From the NCBI GenBank assembly GCA_036379295.1, contig DASVGY010000051.1, forward strand, positions 1-18,390: a stretch of DNA of 18,390 bases. The letters are read 5' to 3'. Every line of letters starts with the position of its first letter. Position 1 is the stretch's first letter. Positions 1-5,271 of the stretch are shown here, one piece after another. The position numbers and the translations under genes were made by a program. The notes below the pieces were generated by a model. It searched no databases. It worked only from the letters and a program-made list of their open reading frames with translations, and was not told the DNA's origin. The DNA is from Pseudopedobacter sp036379295. Lineage in GTDB: Bacteria > Bacteroidota > Bacteroidia > Sphingobacteriales > Sphingobacteriaceae.

Positions 1-1
1 T

Positions 2-1066
2 ATGACGGATAATGTACGCTATAATAAAGCAGTTTCTCTACTAAAACAACTGATTTCAACACCTTCTTTTAGTAAAGAAGAAGCGGGTACTTATAAGATA
101 TTAACTGATTTTTTTACCGAAAGCGGAGTCGAGTTCCATACTAAGGGATTTAATATTTGGGCTTACAACAAGCATTTTGATGCCAAAAAACCAACCATTC
201 TACTCAACTCGCACCATGATACGGTAAAGCCAAACAAAAGCTATACCCGCAATCCCTTTTCGCCCGATGAAGAAGATGGAAAACTTTTTGGTTTGGGAAG
301 TAATGATGCCGGTGGATGCTTGGTTTCGCTGATTGCTACTTTTTTATATTTCTATAATCAGGAAAATTTAAAGTATAATATCGCCATTGCCACCACCGCC
401 GAGGAAGAAAACTCTGGTAAAGGCGGTTTAGAATCAATTATTAAAGAATTAGGGAAACTTGATTTTGCAATTATTGGCGAGCCGACGTTAATGGATTTGG
501 CTATTGCCGAAAAAGGTTTACTGGTTTTGGATTGCCATGCAAAAGGAAAATCTGGCCATGCTGCCCGTGATGAGGGCGATAACGCTATTTATAAAGCTTT
601 AAAAGATATTGCTTGGTTCCAGAACTATAAATTCACTAAAGTTTCCGAAACTTTAGGTCCGGTTAAGATGACGGTAACCATCATCAACGCCGGGACGTTG
701 CATAACGTGGTGCCGGATAGCTGCACTTTTACCGTGGATGTACGTGTAACCGATGCTTATAGCAATGAAGATGTACTCAAGATTATCCGCCAGTTTGTGA
801 GTTGCGAGGTTATTCCGCGTTCTATTCGTTTAAAACCGTCATCCATACCAAAAGAACATCCAATTGTGCAGGCCGGTATTGCTTTAGGTAAAAAAACTTA
901 TGGCTCGCCCACCACGTCAGACCAATCTTTGTTGGATATTCCTTCTTTAAAATGTGGGCCAGGAGATTCTGCCCGGTCGCATACCGCAGATGAGTATGTG
1001 TATTTGAAAGAAATTGAGGAAGGTATTGCAGGCTACATTAAAATGATAGAAAAAGTAGTTTTATAA
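2..1066 (+). CDS. argE: M20 family metallopeptidase, probable N-acetylornithine (or acylornithine/citrulline) deacetylase
   Basis: A 354-aa zinc-dependent amidohydrolase of the M20/ArgE group, expected to remove the N-acyl group from an acylated ornithine-type intermediate in arginine synthesis in the cytoplasm. The metal-site residues are all visible: the HxD motif at H71-D73, D102 in GSNDAGG, the glutamate pair E134-E135 in TAEEEN, E160 in IGEPT, and a C-terminal histidine near H327 in ARSHTADEY. The dimerisation (lid) domain is the stretch after about residue 170, opening with KGLLVLDCHAKGKSGHAAR. The length is normal for the family. The start is the ATG at position 2, so nothing upstream is visible. 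The family assignment is firm. The exact substrate is inference, because Bacteroidota may use acetyl or succinyl intermediates and M20 enzymes are easily misnamed. A hairpin follows the stop codon. Confidence 0.82.
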   Translation: MTDNVRYNKAVSLLKQLISTPSFSKEEAGTYKILTDFFTESGVEFHTKGFNIWAYNKHFDAKKPTILLNSHHDTVKPNKSYTRNPFSPDEEDGKLFGLGSNDAGGCLVSLIATFLYFYNQENLKYNIAIATTAEEENSGKGGLESIIKELGKLDFAIIGEPTLMDLAIAEKGLLVLDCHAKGKSGHAARDEGDNAIYKALKDIAWFQNYKFTKVSETLGPVKMTVTIINAGTLHNVVPDSCTFTVDVRVTDAYSNEDVLKIIRQFVSCEVIPRSIRLKPSSIPKEHPIVQAGIALGKKTYGSPTTSDQSLLDIPSLKCGPGDSARSHTADEYVYLKEIEEGIAGYIKMIEKVVL

Positions 1067-1078
1067 TATTTTGGCAAT

Positions 1079-1099
1079 ACCCCGATGAAAAATCGGGGT
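1079..1099 (+). terminator. Hairpin after the M20 gene, possible terminator
   Basis: A perfect 8-bp stem (ACCCCGAT with ATCGGGGT) and a 5-nt loop (GAAAA) begins 12 bp after the M20 stop codon. It is GC-rich in an AT-rich region. No T-tract follows directly; the nearest is TCTTTTTTG about 18 nt further on. It is therefore a stable 3-prime-end hairpin rather than a textbook Rho-independent terminator. Confidence 0.5.
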
Positions 1100-1116
1100 C
1101 GGGCTTTCTCTCCAAT

Positions 1117-1164
1117 CTTTTTTGTTTGTCAACCTGAGCGGAGTCGAAGGAACAAACAAAAAAG
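1117..1164. repeat. REP-like element: 13-bp inverted repeat enclosing a CCTGAGCGGAGTCGAAGG core
   Basis: The arms CTTTTTTGTTTGT (1117-1129) and ACAAACAAAAAAG (1152-1164) are exact complements. They enclose 22 nt containing CCTGAGCGGAGTCGAAGG. That core resembles a short motif I recall as being scattered through intergenic regions of many Bacteroidota genomes; this is memory and was not searched. The element lies between the M20 hairpin and the first palindrome block. An ORF that could be drawn through it (1085-1285) has no protein-like character. Confidence 0.55.
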
Positions 1165-1234
1165 GATTTCCGTACCAATCCCTATTGCAGGAAATCATAG
1201 TTCGTTTAAAATCAATATCTTAAAAGAAAATCCT

Positions 1235-1329
1235 CATGTCGATTCAATCGACACGTTATTTTTTCATGTCGATTTTTTTGATTAATTTCGACACGTTATT
1301 TTTTCATGTCGATTCAATCGACATATAAA
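1235..1329. repeat. Palindrome block A, upstream of fic (three units)
   Basis: This block holds three units starting at 1235, 1265 and 1305. Units 1 and 3 are hairpins with arm CATGTCGATT, a single central base and the complementary arm (one mismatch in each). Unit 2 has the same outer stem (CATGTCGA) but a long T-rich loop. The units are joined by GTTATTTTTT spacers. The block is about 93 percent identical to the one at 2450-2544 over 95 bp, in the same orientation and with the same 30- and 40-bp unit spacing. Most differences lie in the loop of unit 2. It ends 13 bp before the fic start codon, so it covers the place where a fic promoter should be; I see no TAnnTTTG box there. Confidence 0.88.
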
Positions 1330-1342
1330 TTATTGATCCGAA

Positions 1343-2437
1343 ATGAAGAAGTTCGACAAAAATAAGCCTTATAATGCTTTACCTCCACTTCCACCAAAAG
1401 CCAATTTGGAAAGCATTGAGATTTTAAAAGCAAGCATTGAAGCCAACAAGCTTTTAGCCGAGTTGAAAGGTTATTGTCAAACACTTCCAAATCCAAACCT
1501 GTTGCTAAACACCATTGTTTTGCAAGAAAGTAAGGAATCCAGCGCTATCGAAAATATTGTAACCACTCAGGATGAGCTTTACCAAGAAACCTTGCGAATT
1601 TCCGATACCATTAAAAATGCAGCTGCAAAAGAGGTAATCCAATACCGCGAAGCCATGTACTGGGGTTTGGGCGAAATGCAGAAAAAAGGTTTCATCACTA
1701 CCAATTTATTGGTGGGCATTATGCAACGCTTAAGAAATACCGATGAAAATATCAGGAATACACCCGGCACAAAGTTGGCAAACCCAAGCAATAAGCAGGT
1801 TGTTTACACTCCGCCAGAAGGCGACCAAACCATCCGCGAAAAACTCAAAGAATTAGAAACTTTTATGAATGATGAAAGCTTTTCCGATTTGGACGGCTTG
1901 GTAAAAATGGCCTTAATTCATTATCAATTTGAAGCCATTCACCCATTTTCTGATGGAAACGGCAGAACTGGGAGAATTTTAAACGTACTTTACCTCATCA
2001 ATCAAAACTTAATTGGCTTGCCGGTTCTGTACCTGAGTTATTACATCATCCAAAATAAATCTGATTATTACCGTTTGTTAAGAGAGGTTACGGAAAAAGG
2101 AAACTGGGCAGAATGGGTGTTGTTTATTGTAAAAGGAGTTGGCGAAACAGCTGCCTTGACATTAAAAAAGATAAATGCGATTCTACAATTGAAAGCAGAT
2201 TCTGAGGAGAGGATAAAGAAAGCCCTTAAAGCATCTTACTCAAGAGAACTTTGCGATTTGCTATACAGTTATCCTTATATAAAAATTAAGATTTTAGAAG
2301 AGAACAATATTGCCAAAAGGCAAACGGCGTCAGAATATTTAAAAAAATTAGAGAAGGCAAATTTTTTAGATACGGTTAAAATCGGTAAAGAAACCTATTA
2401 TATCAATAAAGGTTTGATGGATATTTTATCAAAATAA
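1343..2437 (+). CDS. Fic family protein (AMPylase type) with N-terminal inhibitory motif and C-terminal winged helix
   Basis: A 364-aa protein with a complete Fic active site, HPFSDGNGRTGR at residues 200-211. H200 is the catalytic histidine; the D/E-GNGR part binds the nucleotide phosphates. Such proteins usually transfer AMP from ATP to a hydroxyl side chain of a target protein. Residues 66-71 (SSAIEN) fit the inhibitory motif (S/T)xxxE(G/N), with E70 as the predicted obstructing glutamate. This places it in class II, where the inhibitory helix lies N-terminal in the same chain. Residues from about 35 to 115 match a Fic_N-type region. The last about 60 residues look like a winged helix-turn-helix, with KRQTASEYLKKLEKANFL as helix-turn-helix and VKIGKETYYINK as wing. 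The arrangement resembles the SoFic and B. thetaiotaomicron Fic proteins. The target is unknown. The gene sits between two copies of a palindrome block and may be a mobile or exchangeable cassette. Confidence 0.92.
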   Translation: MKKFDKNKPYNALPPLPPKANLESIEILKASIEANKLLAELKGYCQTLPNPNLLLNTIVLQESKESSAIENIVTTQDELYQETLRISDTIKNAAAKEVIQYREAMYWGLGEMQKKGFITTNLLVGIMQRLRNTDENIRNTPGTKLANPSNKQVVYTPPEGDQTIREKLKELETFMNDESFSDLDGLVKMALIHYQFEAIHPFSDGNGRTGRILNVLYLINQNLIGLPVLYLSYYIIQNKSDYYRLLREVTEKGNWAEWVLFIVKGVGETAALTLKKINAILQLKADSEERIKKALKASYSRELCDLLYSYPYIKIKILEENNIAKRQTASEYLKKLEKANFLDTVKIGKETYYINKGLMDILSK

Positions 2438-2449
2438 TCCGGAATTTCT

Positions 2450-2544
2450 CATGTCGATTGAATCGACATGTTATTTTTTCATGTCGATTTTTTTCTTTTT
2501 TTTCGACACGTTATTTTTTCATGTCGATTCAATCGACATATAAA
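2450..2544. repeat. Palindrome block B, downstream of fic (three units)
   Basis: This is the second copy of the block found upstream of fic, with units starting at 2450, 2480 and 2520. Unit 1 (2450-2470) is a perfect 10-bp-arm palindrome around one central G. Unit 2 has the loop filled with T and C. Unit 3 matches its upstream counterpart exactly, and identity continues through ATATAAA. On the plus strand, unit 1 is followed by TTATTTTTT, so it could also serve as a weak intrinsic terminator for fic, whose stop codon is 12 bp upstream. Confidence 0.88.
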
Positions 2545-2605
2545 ATTTAGCGTTTCATTTTAAATATGGAGTAGATTACCGCCCCAATTTTTTTAACAAT
2601 AACCC

Positions 2606-3619
2606 TTAGCGGTTTAAATTTTTACTTCCGCTAATCCTGTATCTTAAAGAAAAAGCTTGTTCGCTGTTAATGATATTGTCCAAAAAGTGAAAACTGAAAG
2701 TAAAGCCTCCTTCAATGTTTTTGTATGAAATAGGTGTCCAGCCTAAATCTAGCCGGTCATATTGTTTGGCGCTGTAAAATAAATCTCCGTTGATTAAATG
2801 ATGACCTTCGCCAGCGTAGAAAGTGTTTTTTAAATTGAAGTGTTTGTAGCCAGCATATAAATAAGTAATAAATCCTTTCGGCGTTTGAATACCAGTTACA
2901 TTTCTGGTTCTTTCTATAGAAATTATGGGTCCAGCGCTTATGGTTAAGGAATCTAAAAACGTTCTTTTACCAAAGTTTAATCCAAACTGTAATTGCACTG
3001 CTCCATTATCTTCTAAATGTTGATTTGGAGTTGAGATACCAGATAATGCATTGTGGAACATATAAGCATAGTGACTCAGGTAAAACATCCCAGGTTGATA
3101 TTTCCCAGAGAAACCGAATAGAAAGGTTTCACGGTCGGTATTGGTTTGTTTGCCAGTCCAATCTATCCAAAGATTTTGCCTAAAATTTTTTGTTTGATAT
3201 TGATAAAGCATTCCCTCGATATTTGGGCGGAAATAACTCAGCGTATCCGAAAGCAAAGCAATTGGGTAATCATCTATTAATCCGAAACGCGGAAAAGCTC
3301 CAATAAAAAATGTGTTGTTTTGTTTTTTGTATTGGTAGTAAACCACCGGGCTTACATGGTCCGTAAAGTTTTTGGAACCAAATTCTTTTAGGGCATTAAT
3401 CCCTACTCTAAAACGATGAACGCTATCCACCAACAAACCAAATTCTGGTGAAAACCTAGCTCCAAAATAAGTGGGGGAGTTGCGGTTAGTTTTAGAAAAC
3501 TCTCTGTTATCTACAAATCCATGAAAATTGATTGCGCCTTCTAATATTTGTGCCGAGCTAAACTTTATGTTGCCCAACACCGAAATCAGTAAAATTAAAG
3601 TCAGTTGTTTCAATTTCAT
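2606..3619 (-). CDS. Secreted protein of unknown function, possibly an outer-membrane beta-barrel
   Basis: A 337-aa protein I do not recognise. It begins with a clear signal peptide: MKLKQ, then a hydrophobic stretch TLILLISVLG, with likely cleavage after FSSA before QILEG, around residues 23-24. The rest is rich in aromatic residues and alternating short strands (for example YVHRFRVGI-like, GAFPRFGLI, FTFSFHF, FSLRYRISG), with no long hydrophobic helix and no conserved cysteines. That pattern suits an outer-membrane or periplasmic beta-rich protein but proves nothing. It is transcribed in the same direction as sucAB but is separated from them by a strong hairpin terminator, so it is probably its own unit. 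Its 3-prime end faces palindrome block B about 60 bp away. Confidence 0.7.
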   Translation of the reverse strand: MKLKQLTLILLISVLGNIKFSSAQILEGAINFHGFVDNREFSKTNRNSPTYFGARFSPEFGLLVDSVHRFRVGINALKEFGSKNFTDHVSPVVYYQYKKQNNTFFIGAFPRFGLIDDYPIALLSDTLSYFRPNIEGMLYQYQTKNFRQNLWIDWTGKQTNTDRETFLFGFSGKYQPGMFYLSHYAYMFHNALSGISTPNQHLEDNGAVQLQFGLNFGKRTFLDSLTISAGPIISIERTRNVTGIQTPKGFITYLYAGYKHFNLKNTFYAGEGHHLINGDLFYSAKQYDRLDLGWTPISYKNIEGGFTFSFHFLDNIINSEQAFSLRYRISGSKNLNR

Positions 3620-3633
3620 ATCTTGTGGTTCTC

Positions 3634-3641
3634 CAAATAAA
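3634..3641 (-). promoter_or_regulatory. Possible -7 box for the secreted-protein gene
   Basis: Read on the minus strand the bases are TTTATTTG, one mismatch from the Bacteroidota -7 consensus TAnnTTTG, 14 bp before the ATG at 3619. No TTG is found at the expected -33 distance. It lies directly downstream of the sucB terminator hairpin. Confidence 0.28.
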
Positions 3642-3642
3642 C

Positions 3643-3678
3643 AAAAACCTCTGAACTATTAAAGCGCAGAGGTTTTTT
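3643..3678 (-). terminator. Rho-independent terminator after sucB (bidirectional shape)
   Basis: An 8-bp stem, AACCTCTG with CAGAGGTT, has a 13-nt loop. It is flanked by an A-tract on one side and a T-tract on the other. On the minus strand the stem is followed by a run of T, 17 bp past the sucB stop codon, so it most likely ends the sucAB transcript. The symmetric tracts would also let it work in the opposite direction, but no plus-strand gene reaches it. Confidence 0.8.
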
Positions 3679-3694
3679 GTAAGTATGATGATTA

Positions 3695-5248
3695 TTATAG
3701 GCCCAATAGAAGTCTGGCAGGGTCTTCTAAAAGTTGTTTTACTTTTACTAAAAAGCTAACCGATTCTCTGCCATCAATCACCCTATGGTCGTAAGAAAGC
3801 GCAACATACATTATCGGGCGGATTACAACCTGTCCGTTTTCTGCAACAGGGCGTTCCACAATGTTGTGCATTCCTAAAATTGCAGATTGTGGTGCGTTGA
3901 TAATAGGCGTAGAAAGCATAGATCCAAAAATACCACCGTTGGTTATGGTAAAGTTTCCACCCGTCATTTCATCAATACCTAATTTACCATCGCGGGCTCT
4001 AACGGCTAATCTCACAACTTCTTTCTCAATTTCTGCCATGGTTAGGCTTTCCGCATTTCTAATTACAGGAACAACCAAACCTTTTGGTGCAGATACAGCA
4101 ATTGAAACATCGGCAAAATTGCTGTAAACAATGTCTTCCCCGTCAATTCTTGCGCCTACAGCAGGGAAATCTTTTAGCGCTTCGGTAACTGCTTTGGTAA
4201 AAAAAGACATAAAGCCTAAACCTACGCCATGCTTTTCTTTAAAAGAATCTTTATATTTTTTTCTTAGCTCCATAATGGGCGCCATGTTTACTTCGTTAAA
4301 AGTAGTTAACATAGCGGTTTCATTTTTTACGGTAACCAAGCGTTTTGAAATTGTTTTACGCAAAGAAGTCATTTTCTCTCTACGTTCTTCTCTCGTTCCT
4401 GTAACAGCTGGCGCTGATGTACTACCAGTGGTTTTCGATACGGTTGAACTTTCCACTTTCGACTTCGAACTTTCCATCTTTTGAGCGTTCATTGCGTCTT
4501 CTTTGGTAATTCTGCCATCAACACCTGTGCTTTTTACATCTTTAGCGTCAATACCTTTTTCTGCTAAAATTTTTGCTGCAGCCGGTGACGGCGATTTATC
4601 TGCGTAAGAAGTTCCTGATTTTGCAATCGAAGCATTGCTTTCCGCTTTTGGCTTTTCGCCTGAAGCTTTTACAGAACCGCCGCCACTAATCGTAGCTACC
4701 ACAGCACCTATTGCTAAAGTATCACCTTCGTTGGCAACCGTATTTAAAATACCAGCAACTTCAGCAGGTAATTCAAAAGTTGCTTTATCAGATTCTAATT
4801 CAGCAATTACCTCGTCCAATTCTACCCGCTCTCCGTTTTGTTTTAGCCATTTGGTTAAAGTTACTTCGGTGATAGATTCGCCAACTGTTGGAACTTTAAT
4901 GGTAGTTTCTTTAGCTTCAGATTTAGTATCAGAAGAAGATTTTTCTTCTTTTACCACTTCGTCGCTTTCGGCTTTTGGCTTTTCGCTTTCAGCTTTTTCA
5001 GCACTACCAGTCCCGCCTTCTTCAATTTTACAAACTACCTCGCCAATTGCAAGCGTATCGCCCTCTTTGGCAATTAGTTTTAAAGTTCCTGCTTTTTCTG
5101 CAGTTAATTCAAAGGTTGCTTTATCAGATTCTAATTCGGCAATTACCTCGTCCATTTCAACATGGTCGCCATCTTTTTTATTCCATTTTGCCAGAATAAC
5201 TTCTGTAATTGACTCGCCAACTGAGGGTACTTTAATTTCTAAGCTCAT
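3695..5248 (-). CDS. sucB: Dihydrolipoyllysine-residue succinyltransferase, E2 of 2-oxoglutarate dehydrogenase, with two lipoyl domains
   Basis: A 517-aa E2 that passes the succinyl group from E1-bound thiamine diphosphate, via a lipoyl arm, to CoA in the TCA cycle. Lipoyl domain 1 spans about residues 2-77 (lipoyl lysine K43 in ESDKATFEL). Lipoyl domain 2 spans about 115-188 (K155 in the same motif). The E1/E3-binding domain is about 220-254. The catalytic acyltransferase domain runs from about 285 to the end, with DHRVIDG at 487-493 (H488, D492). Most sucB products I know carry one lipoyl domain, so the second accounts for the extra length. Linkers are Lys/Glu/Ser-rich (EKPKAES appears in both) rather than Ala/Pro-rich, and are encoded by 7-nt-period tracts. 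The start is 23 bp after the sucA stop, so the two are cotranscribed. No E3 (lpd) is present in the window. The pairing with sucA favours succinyltransferase over other E2 types. Confidence 0.94.
   Translation of the reverse strand: MSLEIKVPSVGESITEVILAKWNKKDGDHVEMDEVIAELESDKATFELTAEKAGTLKLIAKEGDTLAIGEVVCKIEEGGTGSAEKAESEKPKAESDEVVKEEKSSSDTKSEAKETTIKVPTVGESITEVTLTKWLKQNGERVELDEVIAELESDKATFELPAEVAGILNTVANEGDTLAIGAVVATISGGGSVKASGEKPKAESNASIAKSGTSYADKSPSPAAAKILAEKGIDAKDVKSTGVDGRITKEDAMNAQKMESSKSKVESSTVSKTTGSTSAPAVTGTREERREKMTSLRKTISKRLVTVKNETAMLTTFNEVNMAPIMELRKKYKDSFKEKHGVGLGFMSFFTKAVTEALKDFPAVGARIDGEDIVYSNFADVSIAVSAPKGLVVPVIRNAESLTMAEIEKEVVRLAVRARDGKLGIDEMTGGNFTITNGGIFGSMLSTPIINAPQSAILGMHNIVERPVAENGQVVIRPIMYVALSYDHRVIDGRESVSFLVKVKQLLEDPARLLLGL
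4448..4475 (-). repeat. Heptanucleotide tract in sucB linker before the catalytic domain
   Basis: ACTT recurs on the plus strand at 4448, 4455, 4462 and 4469, exactly 7 nt apart (units such as ACTTTCC and ACTTTCG). It encodes the Ser/Lys/Val-rich linker at about residues 257-270 (MESSKSKVESS). Because 7 is not a multiple of 3, a unit gain or loss shifts frame unless three change together. Confidence 0.65.
4637..4671 (-). repeat. Heptanucleotide tract in sucB linker after lipoyl domain 2
   Basis: GCT/GCC triplets recur on the plus strand at 4637, 4644, 4651, 4658 and 4665 with strict 7-nt spacing. The tract encodes EKPKAES and neighbours at about residues 196-206, and it closely resembles the tract after lipoyl domain 1. 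Confidence 0.65.
4960..4994 (-). repeat. Heptanucleotide tract in sucB linker after lipoyl domain 1
   Basis: Five units of seven bases, on the coding strand AGCTGAA, AGCGAAA, AGCCAAA, AGCCGAA and AGCGACG, encode the EKPKAES linker at about residues 85-97. The GCT phase is exact at 4964, 4971, 4978, 4985 and 4992. Confidence 0.7.
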
Positions 5249-5271
5249 AATGTTTTTTATATCACCTCTAA

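Noticed and set aside
1085..1285. 66-aa plus-strand ORF after the M20 gene
   Set aside because: It runs through the hairpin, the REP-like element and the first palindromes; its sequence is repeat-derived and has no protein-like pattern.
1235..1329. CRISPR array in the palindrome region or the heptamer tracts
   Set aside because: The units have no unique spacers of constant length, and no cas genes are present.
1235..2544. Integron-type attC sites around fic
   Set aside because: The layout (one gene between imperfect palindromes) is similar, but the GTTRRRY/RYYYAAC core sites are absent, the blocks are three separate hairpins, and no integrase is in the window.
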